A DNA stretch of 64,000 nt from Rhodococcus sp. AW25M09 (GCF_000333955.1 NZ_CAPS01000084.1:1-64000); one strand, 5' to 3'. Shown: positions 1 through 8,517, counted from the first letter of the stretch. Notes: a model not told the origin generated them from the letters alone. Translations and numbers: made by a program.

Positions 1-1568
1 TTGAAGTCGAGCTGGATGGTCGACATCTGCCAGGTGCGCCCGAGTGCATCCTTGGCCTGTACCGAGATCTTCGGTCCGTAGAACGCGGCACCGCCCGGAT
101 CGGGGACCAGGTCGAGGCCCGAGGCCGCCGCCACCTCGGCCAAGGTGTTGGTCGCCTCTTCCCAGACCTCGTCGCTACCGACGGACTTCTCCGGATTTCG
201 AGTCGACAGTTCGAGGTAGAAGTCGTCGAGGCCGTAGTCCTTGAGTAGCCCGAGGACGAATTCCAGTGTGCTGGTGAGCTCGCCGCGCATCTGCTCGCGG
301 GTGCAGAAGATGTGCGCATCGTCCTGGGTCATGCCCCGAACCCGGGTCAGACCGTGAATGACACCGGACTTCTCGTAGCGGTAGACCGATCCGAACTCGA
401 ACAGGCGCAACGGCAGCTCACGGTACGAGCGGCCGCGGGAACGGAAGATCAGATTGTGCATCGGGCAGTTCATCGGCTTGAGGTAGTAGTCCTGGCCGGG
501 CTTGCGGACATCGCCGTTCTCGTCGAGTTCGGCGTCGAGGTGCATCGCCGGGAACATGCCGTCGCGGTACCAGTCGAGGTGACCGGAGACCTCGTAGAGG
601 TGGCCTTTGGTGATGTGCGGGGTGTAGACGAACTCGTAACCCTCTTCGATGTGCCGCTGCCGCGAGTAGTTCTCGAGCTCGTTGCGAATCACGCCGCCCT
701 TGGGATGGAACACCGGAAGACCGGAGCCCAGTTCGTCGGGAAAGCTGAACAGGTCCAGCTCGGACCCGAGCTTGCGGTGATCGCGACGCTCGGCCTCGGC
801 CAACAGTTCGAGATGCGCATCGAGTGCCTCGCTGGACTCCCACGCGGTTCCGTAAATGCGCTGCAGCCCGGCGTTGTCCTGATTGCCGCGCCAATACGCA
901 GCCGAGCTGCGGGTCAGCTTGAAGGCCGGAACGTACTTGGTGGTGGGGATGTGGGGGCCGCGGCACAGATCGCCCCAGATGCGCTCTCCGGTGCGGGGAT
1001 TGAGGTTGTCGTATGCGGTCAACTCTCCCCCGCCGACCTCCATGACCTCAGGATCGTCGATGCCGGACTTGTCGTCGATCAGCTCGAGCTTGTACGGCTC
1101 GTTCGCCAGTTCCTCGCGAGCCTGCTCGACCGATTCGTATACCCGACGCGAGAAGCGTTGCCCGGCTTTGACGATCTGCTTCATCTTCTTCTCGAGAGCG
1201 GTCAGATCCTCGGGGGTGAACGGCTGTTCGACGTCGAAGTCGTAGTAGAAGCCGTCCTTGATGAACGGCCCGATGCCCAGCTTGGCGGAGGGAAACAGCT
1301 CCTGAACGGCCTGCGCCAACACGTGTGCAGCCGAATGCCTGATGACACTTCGTCCGTCTTCGGTGTTCGCCGGAACCGGCTCGACCTCGACGTCACCCTC
1401 CGGAGCCCACGAGAGATCGCGGAGCTTGCCGTCGGGATCGCGCACGACCACGATGGCGTCCGGCCCCTTGTTCGGCAGGCCGGTGTCGCGGAGCGCCGTA
1501 CCTGCCGTTGTTCCTGCCGGCACCATGATGCGGGCGGGTGGAACGGTGGCGACAACGGGCATGCTCAC
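1..1568 (-). CDS. thrS: Threonyl-tRNA synthetase (3' end outside window)
   Basis: Charges tRNA-Thr with threonine in the cytoplasm. The first ~522 residues are present. The N-terminus carries a TGS-like domain (RIMVPAGTT region), then the editing-domain motif [11 protein letters not shown], then the class II aminoacylation core with [21 protein letters not shown] and [14 protein letters not shown]. The C-terminal anticodon-binding domain lies beyond base 1. I chose the GTG at 1568 because a GAGGAG sits nine bases upstream and the resulting MSMPV start resembles mycobacterial ThrS; an ATG two codons later (1562) is the alternative. No frame damage is seen. Confidence 0.95.
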   Translation of the reverse strand, partial: MSMPVVATVPPARIMVPAGTTAGTALRDTGLPNKGPDAIVVVRDPDGKLRDLSWAPEGDVEVEPVPANTEDGRSVIRHSAAHVLAQAVQELFPSAKLGIGPFIKDGFYYDFDVEQPFTPEDLTALEKKMKQIVKAGQRFSRRVYESVEQAREELANEPYKLELIDDKSGIDDPEVMEVGGGELTAYDNLNPRTGERIWGDLCRGPHIPTTKYVPAFKLTRSSAAYWRGNQDNAGLQRIYGTAWESSEALDAHLELLAEAERRDHRKLGSELDLFSFPDELGSGLPVFHPKGGVIRNELENYSRQRHIEEGYEFVYTPHITKGHLYEVSGHLDWYRDGMFPAMHLDAELDENGDVRKPGQDYYLKPMNCPMHNLIFRSRGRSYRELPLRLFEFGSVYRYEKSGVIHGLTRVRGMTQDDAHIFCTREQMRGELTSTLEFVLGLLKDYGLDDFYLELSTRNPEKSVGSDEVWEEATNTLAEVAAASGLDLVPDPGGAAFYGPKISVQAKDALGRTWQMSTIQLDF

Positions 1569-1663
1569 AGCGATGTACTCCTCGATCGGTTCTTCTGGCC
1601 AGGAAGGCCTCCGACAGCCTATCGGCAACGAGCCCCTCGTCAGCCCCCAGCGCGGCGCGTCCT

Positions 1664-2113
1664 TCAGATAGGACTGTTCAGCCAGCTCCAGTCGAGCCCC
1701 AACCAGCCGCCGACCAGCGCAAAAGTGCCGAGCAGCCACAATGTCACGAGCACCACGACGGTGGTGAACAGCACGCCCAATCCTTTGACGAAGATCGACT
1801 GCGTCGAGAACCAGGCCATGAAGGCGTCGTACCGCTTGCGAACGAATCGCAGGGCACTCTTTGCCCACTCGAATTCCGAGGCCAGGATGCCCAGGCCCGC
1901 GAAGACGATCAGCCAACCCGGCCCGGGATACGGAATGGCGAGCACGCCCAGTGCCAACACGAGAGTTCCGACGACACCGACGGTGATCCGGTACGCGAGG
2001 TCGAGGGACTTGTTCTCGGCGATGCGCTTCCGAAACCGCCGGTGCTTCGCCTTCGCTTTGTCCACCGGATTCCGGTCGACGACGGCATCGGGATTCGATT
2101 GTTCGCTGCTCAC
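1664..2113 (-). CDS. TIGR02611 family small membrane protein
   Basis: A 149-residue integral membrane protein of unknown function found across Actinobacteria. It has a basic, hydrophilic N-terminus (about residues 15-32), a first hydrophobic pair around residues 42-75 containing the family signature [15 protein letters not shown], a cytoplasmic-looking stretch [18 protein letters not shown], and a second hydrophobic pair near residues 105-140. The start is GTG. It lies upstream of thrS on the same strand with a 95-base gap, so co-transcription is possible. Family assignment is from the conserved PGPGW motif; no enzymatic function can be inferred. Confidence 0.8.
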   Translation of the reverse strand: MSSEQSNPDAVVDRNPVDKAKAKHRRFRKRIAENKSLDLAYRITVGVVGTLVLALGVLAIPYPGPGWLIVFAGLGILASEFEWAKSALRFVRKRYDAFMAWFSTQSIFVKGLGVLFTTVVVLVTLWLLGTFALVGGWLGLDWSWLNSPI

Positions 2114-2140
2114 CGGCTCAGGTTACCGGCCCCGGATACA

Positions 2141-2174
2141 CGAAAGCCCGCACCGACATCGGTGCGGGCTTTCG
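2141..2174 (-). terminator. Perfect 16-bp hairpin downstream of tRNA-Val(CAC)
   Basis: Arms 2141-2156 and 2159-2174 are exact inverted complements. The hairpin sits 8 bases past the 3' end of the minus-strand tRNA-Val gene and just before the TIGR02611 gene start, so it probably ends or processes the tRNA transcript. No T-run follows, so it is not a textbook intrinsic terminator. Confidence 0.55.
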
Positions 2175-2181
2175 CATTCTG

Positions 2182-2253
2182 TGGTCCCGGCTGGGATCGA
2201 ACCAGCGACCTTCCGCGTGTGAAGCGGACGCTCTCCCACTGAGCCACGGGACC
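2182..2253 (-). tRNA. tRNA-Val (anticodon CAC)
   Basis: On the minus strand the acceptor stem GGTCCCG/CGGGACC closes with discriminator A, the anticodon stem TCCGC/GCGGA encloses loop TTCACAC (anticodon CAC), and the T-arm has GGTTCGATCCC. The 3' CCA is not encoded. Confidence 0.95.
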
Positions 2254-2518
2254 GAACGAGGCAAAACATTAACACGAGGTGTCGCGGCGGATCGAATCGC
2301 CTGCTCCGAGGAGAACAGCTCCTGCCGCACTCCTCCATTTCCTGCGATCACTGTTCCCCACAATGTCTTCGCGTCACTGCTTTCACATCGTTCACACGTA
2401 GAGATTCGGCGAATTCCGCAGCTGACCACGAGATTTGTGAGTTTCACTCCCGTTGGGTTAATGTTTTCCCCGCACCACGGAGACAACAACTGCCCAGCAG
2501 TGAACGCCTCCGGGGTAT

Positions 2519-2590
2519 GCGGATGTGGCGCAGTGGTAGCGCATCACCTTGCCAAGGTGAGGGTCGCGGGTTCGAATCCCGTCATCCGCT
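2519..2590 (+). tRNA. tRNA-Gly (anticodon GCC)
   Basis: Acceptor stem GCGGATG/CATCCGC with discriminator T; anticodon stem TCACC/GGTGA with loop TTGCCAA gives anticodon GCC; T-loop GGTTCGAATCC. CCA is not encoded. It is the first of a plus-strand tRNA trio, 17 bases before tRNA-Cys. Confidence 0.95.
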
Positions 2591-2607
2591 CGAGGGTCTC
2601 GACCCAT

Positions 2608-2678
2608 GGTGGAGTGGCCGAGTGGTGAGGCAACGGCCTGCAAAGCCGTGCACACGGGTTCGATTCCCGTCTCCACCT
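2608..2678 (+). tRNA. tRNA-Cys (anticodon GCA)
   Basis: Acceptor stem GGTGGAG/CTCCACC with discriminator T; anticodon stem CGGCC/... with loop CTGCAAA gives GCA; T-arm GGGTTCGATTCCC. It lies between tRNA-Gly and tRNA-Val(GAC) on the same strand, probably one transcript. Confidence 0.95.
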
Positions 2679-2715
2679 CGCTAGTGCATCGTTTGCAAGA
2701 TCGATGCGAGGACAC

Positions 2716-2790
2716 GCGCGATTAGCTCAGCGGGAGAGCGCTTCCCTGACACGGAAGAGGTCACTGGTTCAATCCCAGTATCGCGCACCA
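2716..2790 (+). tRNA. tRNA-Val (anticodon GAC), CCA encoded
   Basis: Acceptor stem GCGCGAT/ATCGCGC, discriminator A, and an encoded CCA at 2788-2790. Anticodon stem TTCCC/GGAAG region with loop CTGACAC gives GAC. It is the last gene of the Gly-Cys-Val trio and the only one of the four tRNAs here with a genomic CCA; an intrinsic terminator follows 15 bases later. Confidence 0.95.
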
Positions 2791-2805
2791 CAGCAAGACA
2801 GATCA

Positions 2806-2831
2806 GGCCCCCTTTCGAGGGGGTCTTTTTT
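2806..2831 (+). terminator. Intrinsic terminator of the tRNA trio
   Basis: Stem GGCCCCCT / AGGGGGTC (one G-T pair) with a TTCG-type loop is followed directly by a run of six T. It lies 15 bases after tRNA-Val(GAC). Confidence 0.88.
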
Positions 2832-2916
2832 GTGCTTCACGAATCAATTGTGGTGATTCACGCCATAGAAGTGCACAGTGGAGACGACGCACACACTTCG
2901 ATGGAAGGACACTCAC

Positions 2917-3243
2917 GTGTCGGACGATGCCCAGAGCGAAACCACAGTCGACGACGCCACCCTGGAGGACGCGAAGAAATCCGTCGAGGGACTCGACGAT
3001 CGCTATCGCCCAGGATCTCGGCCTACCGTCGCGCTACCGGGCACGGGAGGAACCGTCGCCGGGACCGCGTTCGCGGACATGGTCGACGACGACAGTGAGC
3101 TGAAGGACGCCGACGATCAGAACACCACCGGGCCGAACACCACCGATGCCGAAAGCGCAGATTCGAAAGGCGCCGAGACCAACGGCACGGACACCGATCA
3201 CGCCGAGACCGACGAAAAGGTAACGTCCTCGAACGATGCCTGA
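2917..3243 (+). CDS. Acidic, disordered small protein of unknown function
   Basis: I do not recognise a function. The 108-residue product is strongly acidic and rich in Asp, Glu, Thr, Asn and Ala, especially in the second half (repeated DAES/NTTD/GTDTDHAETDE patterns), which implies intrinsic disorder. A short middle segment, DRYRPGSRPTVALPGTGGTVAGTAFADM, is the only less charged part. I chose the GTG at 2917, preceded by GAAGGA at good spacing; an upstream GTG at 2878 lacks a ribosome site. The stop overlaps the start of the hydrolase gene by eight bases, and a 15-bp hairpin begins just after the stop. Confidence 0.6.
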   Translation: MSDDAQSETTVDDATLEDAKKSVEGLDDRYRPGSRPTVALPGTGGTVAGTAFADMVDDDSELKDADDQNTTGPNTTDAESADSKGAETNGTDTDHAETDEKVTSSNDA

Positions 3244-3943
3244 ACTCGAAGGTCCCGACGCCCCCGCCCAGATCGAACTGGGCGGGGGCGTCGCCTTTCT
3301 GCACACGCCCTCGATACCGTCACGGGGCGGGCTCGCACTCACCCACGGTGCCGGCGGCAACTGCGAGTCGGTTCTCCTGCAGCGCATCGCGTCGGTGTGG
3401 ACTGCGGCCGGCTTCACCGTCCTGAGGTTCGATCTTCCGTTTCGGGTGCGTAAGCCCAAGGGACCGCCGCATCCGTCCCGCTCGGCCGAGGACCGGTTGG
3501 GAATAGCATCGGCCATCGAGCTTCTACGCGCCGAGACGTCGGGTTTCATCGCATTCGGTGGCCATTCCTATGGCGGTAGGCAGGGCTCGATGATGGCAGC
3601 CGAACGCCCCGGAGTCGTCGACGGTCTCGTACTGACGTCCTATCCCCTACATCCACCGGGCAAGCCCGAAAAGGCTCGTACACAACATCTTCCCGAACTG
3701 CGGACACCGACGGTGGTGGTGCACGGCACGAAGGACCCGTTCGGCACCACGGACGAGCTGAGCGCAGCCCTCGCGCTCGTCCCGGCCCCGACGTTGCTCG
3801 TGGACCTCGACGGTGCCGGCCACGACCTCGCTGCAATCAAATACGACACGGCCGCCAAGACGCTTGCCGCCGCCGTCTCCCTGTTCGGTTCTGTGCAGTC
3901 CGATGGCACCGTTGTCGTCCCGCTCTTCGACCCGTCCCGCTGA
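3236..3943 (+). CDS. Alpha/beta hydrolase, TEX30/KANL3-like (dienelactone-hydrolase-like)
   Basis: Predicted cytoplasmic alpha/beta-fold hydrolase of 235 residues; substrate unknown. The oxyanion-loop region ALTHGAGGN is at about residues 35-43, the nucleophile elbow is GGHSYGG (Ser near residue 112), the acid is probably Asp in HGTKDPFG, and the base His in DGAGHDLA. The order and spacing fit the TEX30/KANL3-like family. The ATG at 3236 overlaps the stop of the acidic-protein gene by eight bases, suggesting coupling. Codons 8-19 form a perfect 15-bp hairpin in the mRNA, which is odd for an initiation region. Confidence 0.78.
   Translation: MPELEGPDAPAQIELGGGVAFLHTPSIPSRGGLALTHGAGGNCESVLLQRIASVWTAAGFTVLRFDLPFRVRKPKGPPHPSRSAEDRLGIASAIELLRAETSGFIAFGGHSYGGRQGSMMAAERPGVVDGLVLTSYPLHPPGKPEKARTQHLPELRTPTVVVHGTKDPFGTTDELSAALALVPAPTLLVDLDGAGHDLAAIKYDTAAKTLAAAVSLFGSVQSDGTVVVPLFDPSR
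3257..3292 (+). other. Perfect 15-bp hairpin across hydrolase codons 8-19
   Basis: Arms 3257-3271 and 3278-3292 are exact inverted complements with a six-base loop; almost all pairs are G-C. The structure starts 14 bases after the upstream stop and lies inside the hydrolase reading frame. It could attenuate transcription after the acidic-protein gene or hinder translation elongation. Confidence 0.7.
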
Positions 3944-3960
3944 AGTGGTCTACTTAAAGC

Positions 3961-4413
3961 ATGCCGACCTGGGGATGGTTCATCGTTGCGCTGGTCCTCA
4001 TCGATGCCGCAGTGTTGGCAGCCTGGCTGTTGGCGCGCAGGAAGCCCGAGAGATCGTCGAGGATCTCCCGCAGCATTGTGGTTCTCGGTCTGGACGAAGC
4101 CGCCCGTGCAGACATCCACCAATTGCTGGCCGCGAACAAGAAGATCCAGGCCATCAAGGTTTTTCGTGATCGAACTGGTGCCGGATTGCGCGATGCGAAG
4201 AACGCCATCGAATCGATGCAACGCGGGGCACCGTTCCCGCCCCCGTCGACCATCCTCGACGCCGCACAGTCGGGGCCGGTCCCGTGGGACGATCTGCTCC
4301 CCCGGTTGACCACACTGAAATCCGAGGGCAAGGCGATAGCAGCGATCAAGTTGCTGCGGGACCGCACCGGCCTGCCGCTGCGAGATGCGAAGAACGCAGT
4401 GGACCTGCTGTGA
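3961..4413 (+). CDS. Membrane-anchored protein with two L7/L12 C-terminal-like domains
   Basis: 150 residues. An N-terminal hydrophobic segment (about residues 4-25) is followed by a basic stop-transfer stretch ARRKPERSSR, giving a single membrane anchor. Two copies of a module like the ribosomal protein L7/L12 C-terminal domain follow: IKVFRDRTGAGLRDAKNAIE at about 68-87 and IKLLRDRTGLPLRDAKNAVD at about 129-148. These match the IK-hydrophobic-R-x-x-TG-x-x-L-x-[DE]AK signature of L7/L12. Function is unknown. The stop codon overlaps the GTG start of the GNAT gene, so the two are translationally coupled. Confidence 0.75.
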   Translation: MPTWGWFIVALVLIDAAVLAAWLLARRKPERSSRISRSIVVLGLDEAARADIHQLLAANKKIQAIKVFRDRTGAGLRDAKNAIESMQRGAPFPPPSTILDAAQSGPVPWDDLLPRLTTLKSEGKAIAAIKLLRDRTGLPLRDAKNAVDLL

Positions 4414-4937
4414 GCGTGCGCGTGGCGACCGTCGCCGATGCACACGAGGTCGCCCAACTGGCCGCGCAGACCTTTCCGCTCGCCTGCCCACCCGGGACTC
4501 GCTCGGAGGACATCGAGCACTTCATCTCGAACGTGTTGTCGGCCCGAAATTTCGAGGCGTACGTAGCCGACTCGGCAAGGGCTGTTCTGGTCGACGAAAC
4601 AGCCGATTCAGGTCTGATCGGGTACGCGATGCTCGTGTCGGGGACTCCGGCGGACCCGGACATTCGCGCGGCCCTGTCGCAACACCCGACCCTGGAAATA
4701 AGCAAGCTCTACGTACGGCCGACCGAGCACGGCAGTGGGGCTGCGGCAAGGCTGATCTCGTCCGCACTGAGCCACGCGCGCGAAGCCGGTTGCACTGGAG
4801 CATGGTTGGGCGTCAACCAACAGAACGTGCGGGCGCAGAAGTTCTACGCCAAACATGGATTCGAGGTCGTGGGTACCAAGACGTTCGTCGTAGGTGTGCA
4901 GACCCACGACGACTACGTCATGCAAGCGCGACTGTGA
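4410..4937 (+). CDS. GNAT family N-acetyltransferase
   Basis: Single-domain GNAT of 175 residues, predicted to transfer an acetyl group from acetyl-CoA to an unknown amine. The N-terminal beta-strand/helix begins VRVATVADAHEVAQLAAQTF, the motif A strand is LEISKLYVRPTEHGSGAAARLI (the usual Q/RxxGxG/A loop is HGSGAA), and motif B appears as GAWLGVNQQNVRAQKFYAKHGFEVVG. I chose GTG at 4410, which overlaps the upstream stop (GTGA). It corresponds in position to the GNAT gene before the zapE homologue in mycobacteria (Rv2669 in M. tuberculosis). Confidence 0.85.
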   Translation: MSVRVATVADAHEVAQLAAQTFPLACPPGTRSEDIEHFISNVLSARNFEAYVADSARAVLVDETADSGLIGYAMLVSGTPADPDIRAALSQHPTLEISKLYVRPTEHGSGAAARLISSALSHAREAGCTGAWLGVNQQNVRAQKFYAKHGFEVVGTKTFVVGVQTHDDYVMQARL

Positions 4938-4944
4938 CGATGAT

Positions 4945-5958
4945 TCAGCTGACCGCGGCGAATCGAGACAGCGCCAGCAGGCGCGATGTTGCGCGCAGGT
5001 ACTTCTTGCGGTAGCCGCCGGCCAACATCTCTTCGGTGAAGATCTCGTCGAGCTTGCCGCCCGATGCCGTTACCGGAATACCGGCGTCGTAGAGACGGTC
5101 GGCCAGGACTACCAGTCTCAGCGCGATGGCTTGATCCGAAGCCGGATGCACGTTCTTCAGGAACACGGCCGGGACGCCATCGAGCAATTTGCCGTAACGC
5201 GAAGGGTGCAGCGTGCTCAGATGCGCCAAGAGTTCGTCGAAATCATCCAGGGTTGCGCCCTCGACGGTTTCCGCTCGCTCGGTCAGCTCGGACTCGGATG
5301 TGGGCTCGGGAGCCGGAGGCAGATCGCGGTGGCGGTAGTCGGGGCCGTCGACGCGGACGGACTCGAAGATCGAACCGAGCTTCTTGATCTCGCGCAGGAA
5401 ATCCTCCGCAGCGAAGCGTCCCTCACCGAGCTGCCCGGGCAGAGTGTTGGACGTCGCGACGATGGACACTCCGCGCTGCGAGAGCTCGGAGAGCAACCGT
5501 GAAACCAGCATGGTGTCGCCGGGGTCGTCGAGCTCGAACTCGTCGATACACAGCACGCTGTGGTTCGAGAGTTCTTCGAGAGCCTTGTTGAAGCCGAGGG
5601 CTCCGACCACGTGAGTGAGTTCGACGAACGTGCCGAAGGCCTTGGGGTCGGGAACGCTGTGGTAGATCGAGGCAAGCAGGTGAGTCTTACCCACACCGAA
5701 GCCGCCGTCGAGATACAGGCCGGCACCGATGGCGGGGGTCTTCTTGCCGAACAGGCCCCGCTTTCCCTTGCTGCGGATCTTCTGCGCCTTGTTCGCGAAC
5801 TCCTCGGCCTTCTCGACCGCGGCGGCCTGCGTCGGCTCGTTGGGGTCGGGGATGTACGAGGAGAAACTGACCTCGTCGAACATCGCCGGCGGGACCATCT
5901 GTGCGATCAGCTGATCCGAGGGGACCACGGGATTTCGGTCGACAAGGCGTGCGGGCAT
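4945..5958 (-). CDS. zapE: Cell division protein ZapE / AFG1-like ATPase
   Basis: AAA-like P-loop ATPase of 337 residues. In E. coli, ZapE acts at the division site on FtsZ rings; mitochondrial AFG1 supports protein turnover, so the role here may differ. Walker A is GGFGVGKTH (about residues 86-94), Walker B is VLCIDEFELDD (about 135-145), and sensor-like VATSNT follows. The C-terminal region PSRYGKLLDGVPAVFLKNV is typical of the family. ATG start. It is convergent with the GNAT gene (seven-base gap) and divergent from the RibD-like gene, 34 bases away, so the two share a promoter region. Confidence 0.92.
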   Translation of the reverse strand: MPARLVDRNPVVPSDQLIAQMVPPAMFDEVSFSSYIPDPNEPTQAAAVEKAEEFANKAQKIRSKGKRGLFGKKTPAIGAGLYLDGGFGVGKTHLLASIYHSVPDPKAFGTFVELTHVVGALGFNKALEELSNHSVLCIDEFELDDPGDTMLVSRLLSELSQRGVSIVATSNTLPGQLGEGRFAAEDFLREIKKLGSIFESVRVDGPDYRHRDLPPAPEPTSESELTERAETVEGATLDDFDELLAHLSTLHPSRYGKLLDGVPAVFLKNVHPASDQAIALRLVVLADRLYDAGIPVTASGGKLDEIFTEEMLAGGYRKKYLRATSRLLALSRFAAVS

Positions 5959-5992
5959 TTGTCGAGCGTAACGACGTGGTCTGATCTCTCTT

Positions 5993-6781
5993 ATGCAGCT
6001 ACTCCATATTGGGACCTACTTCACATCCGAGCAGGCAGGCGCGACCGCCCTGGCAGTCGGCTCCGAACTCGAAGACGACGCAGTTCGCGCCCTGTACGCC
6101 TACCCCACCGATCTCGATCGACCGTGGATTCGGTCGAATTTCGTCGCCAGCATCGATGGATCGGTCACCGCGAACGGAGCGTCCGCCGGTCTGGGCACCC
6201 CCGCAGACGGCCGACTGTTCGCAATTCTGCGCGAACTGTGCGACGCCGTTCTCGTCGGTGCAGGGACCGCGCGCGCCGAGAACTACGGCGGTGCATCGCC
6301 GTCCGCCGAGGAGATGGAACGACGGGTGGCAGGTGGACTGGCACCGATTCCGACGATCGTGGTGGTCACTGCCTCCGGTTCGATCGATGCAGACTCTCGA
6401 TTGCTCACCGATGCCGAGGTCAAGCCCGTCATAGTCACGTCGGCGTCCGCGGATGGCTCGAAGAATGCCGCGCTGCGGGCGGCGGGAGCAACGGTGATCG
6501 AGGTGTCCGGAGAATCTGTGGCCACGAGCGATATCCTCGCAACTCTGACCGACCTCGGGTTCCAGCGGATCCTGTGCGAGGGCGGACCGGGGTTGCTGGG
6601 GCAGCTGGTGTTCGACGGCGCGGTGGACGACCTCTGTCTTACGATCTCGCCGAAGCTGGTCGCCGGGGACGCGGGTCGAATCGCCCATTCCGACGACGCA
6701 TCCGACACACCGATGCAGCGCGCTCATGTCCTCGGTGACGAGGACGGCACACTGCTCACGCGCTGGATCCGCCCATCGTGA
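5993..6781 (+). CDS. RibD C-terminal / DHFR-like pyrimidine reductase
   Basis: 262-residue NADPH-dependent reductase of the RibD C-terminal domain family. Visible motifs are the substrate strand WIRSNFVASIDGSVT, the NADPH loop VGAGTARAENYG, and the C-terminal signature LCEGGPGLLGQLV. The N-terminal deaminase domain of bifunctional RibD is missing. The mycobacterial counterpart at this place (Rv2671) has been reported to supply dihydrofolate-reductase activity and to affect antifolate resistance, so this gene may act in folate rather than riboflavin metabolism. ATG start; 46 bases separate it from the downstream lipoprotein gene on the same strand. Confidence 0.88.
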   Translation: MQLLHIGTYFTSEQAGATALAVGSELEDDAVRALYAYPTDLDRPWIRSNFVASIDGSVTANGASAGLGTPADGRLFAILRELCDAVLVGAGTARAENYGGASPSAEEMERRVAGGLAPIPTIVVVTASGSIDADSRLLTDAEVKPVIVTSASADGSKNAALRAAGATVIEVSGESVATSDILATLTDLGFQRILCEGGPGLLGQLVFDGAVDDLCLTISPKLVAGDAGRIAHSDDASDTPMQRAHVLGDEDGTLLTRWIRPS

Positions 6782-6827
6782 GCAGCGCGCGCTGCGGCCC
6801 CGGTCGAAAAGTCGATAGCCTCGCACC

Positions 6828-8390
6828 GTGACGCAGAAACGTACGTTGCTCGCCGCCGTCCTCGTCCTCGCCACGATGTGCGCGGCCTGTGGTGCCGGGC
6901 CGTCGAGCCGTCCCGACGTCGCGGTGGAGCAGCAATCCCCCGGCCGACCGGCCGAGTCGTCCGCGGACTCGCCGCCCGCACCGGCGGCGCTCGCCGTGCC
7001 GACGACCGATCTCGTCTGGGGCGACTGCACCGCCGCCACGCTCGGAGTGTTCGGGCTCACGTCCAACACGCCCGGTTTGACGCTCGAGTGCGCAGAATAC
7101 GAGGCGGACGTGGACGCCAGCGGGCAGATGTTCGGCACCTTTTCTGTCGGTGCCCTGCGTGCCCGACTGGACCGAACACCTGCCGATGCGGGTCCGCTGG
7201 TGTTCACCTCGGGCTCGGATCGATCCTCGATCGCCACGTTGGCCACGATGGCCGCCGGTCCGCTCTCCACGTTGTTGGAAGCTCACCCCATCGTCGCAGT
7301 GGATAGACGCGGTATCGGCCGGTCCACCGCGGTGGACTGCATCAAACCCCCAACCGGGTCGGCCGTCGACGCGCTGGGACAGTTCACCAGATCCGATGCC
7401 GACGCCGTCGACCGCGCTGTCGACGCAGGTCGGGATGCCACCATCGAATGCACAGATACGTTGCAGCCCCAGGAACTCGCCTTCGGAACCACCTACGCCG
7501 CGGACGATCTCGATCGCCTGCGACAGCTCTGGGGTGTGGACCGGATCGGACTCATCGGATCGGGCAACGGCGCGCTCACCGCGTTGGCCTACGCGGCGAA
7601 GTTTCCTGACAACGTCTCGCGATTGGTTCTCGATTCGCCGACCGGAGTCGGCACCGATCAAATCACGCTCGCCGAGCAGCGCACTCAGGGCAAAGAAGCG
7701 GCCTTCGCAGCCTTCGCGCAGCGCTGCGTCGCCCTGAACTGTTCCCTCGGCAGCGATCCGACCGGTGCCGTGGCGCAGCTGATTCGACGCGCCGCAGGTG
7801 GCGAGTTCGCACCGCTGTCCACCCACGAGGTTCTCGACGGCATCACCTTTGCACTGGCATCGACCGCAGGCGACGCGTCGTCTCGGGCAACCGGCCTGTC
7901 CGAGGTGCTGTCTCAGGCGGCAGGGTCCGACACCTCCGCACTGTCTACCCTGGCGCAGCGCGGCCGGAACGCCTACCGCACCGACGGTCAGTTCGTTTCG
8001 CGCTGTACGGACGGCCAACAGTGGCCGTCGCCGCAGGGCGTCCGCGACCTGTCCGCGCAGTGGACCGACCGATACCCGATATACGGCACCGACGCGGCGC
8101 TGACCGCGCTGTTGTGCTCGTCCTGGCCGACAGCTCCTTCCACCCCACTGCCCAACTCGCTCGACGTTCCCGTGCTGGTTCTGTCCAACGCCGGCGACCC
8201 CATCGTCGGCAACGGTGGGCTGTCCTCGGTCACCGGACTCGTCGGGGCGGCGGGCGCAGCGGTGGCCTCGGCAGCGTGGCAGGGCAGCGGGCATCCCAGC
8301 CTCGGCGGTTCACAGTGCCTGCAGAGCCTCGCGGTGAATTACGCGCGCGATTCTGCGCTGCCGACCGACGGCACACTCTGTCCTGCCTGA
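6828..8390 (+). CDS. Secreted TAP-like alpha/beta hydrolase lipoprotein, nucleophile Ser absent
   Basis: 520 residues. A basic N-terminus and hydrophobic stretch end in a lipobox-like TMCAAC (Cys about residue 21), then a Pro/Ala/Ser-rich linker, so it is probably a cell-envelope lipoprotein. The fold matches tripeptidyl-aminopeptidase-like hydrolases: AVDRRGIGRS oxyanion region, elbow, SPTGVG, and a C-terminal TAP-like domain with VLVLSNAGDPIV and QGSGHPSLG. The elbow reads LIGSGNGAL where active family members have GxSxG, so Gly occupies the nucleophile position; Asp and His candidates remain. It matches Rv2672 by position, directly upstream of aftC. Confidence 0.82.
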   Translation: MTQKRTLLAAVLVLATMCAACGAGPSSRPDVAVEQQSPGRPAESSADSPPAPAALAVPTTDLVWGDCTAATLGVFGLTSNTPGLTLECAEYEADVDASGQMFGTFSVGALRARLDRTPADAGPLVFTSGSDRSSIATLATMAAGPLSTLLEAHPIVAVDRRGIGRSTAVDCIKPPTGSAVDALGQFTRSDADAVDRAVDAGRDATIECTDTLQPQELAFGTTYAADDLDRLRQLWGVDRIGLIGSGNGALTALAYAAKFPDNVSRLVLDSPTGVGTDQITLAEQRTQGKEAAFAAFAQRCVALNCSLGSDPTGAVAQLIRRAAGGEFAPLSTHEVLDGITFALASTAGDASSRATGLSEVLSQAAGSDTSALSTLAQRGRNAYRTDGQFVSRCTDGQQWPSPQGVRDLSAQWTDRYPIYGTDAALTALLCSSWPTAPSTPLPNSLDVPVLVLSNAGDPIVGNGGLSSVTGLVGAAGAAVASAAWQGSGHPSLGGSQCLQSLAVNYARDSALPTDGTLCPA

Positions 8391-8517
8391 GCCGTCCGGT
8401 TCGGGCCGCGCAGCGGCTCGACGACTGTCTACCTGCCGGTACTTTCGGCAGCGCTGCGACGGGACTTCGAGGGGTGTCCTTCTCTGGCACGGTCACTGTC
8501 TCGGGTACCGTTCGCGG

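Noticed and set aside
312-2222. Long plus-strand reading frame of 636 codons
   Set aside because: It runs antisense to thrS and the TIGR02611 gene and through tRNA-Val; no family features, a typical high-GC shadow frame.
2437-2715. Short ORFs over the tRNA-Gly and tRNA-Cys genes
   Set aside because: They translate tRNA sequence; the structural RNAs fully explain the region.
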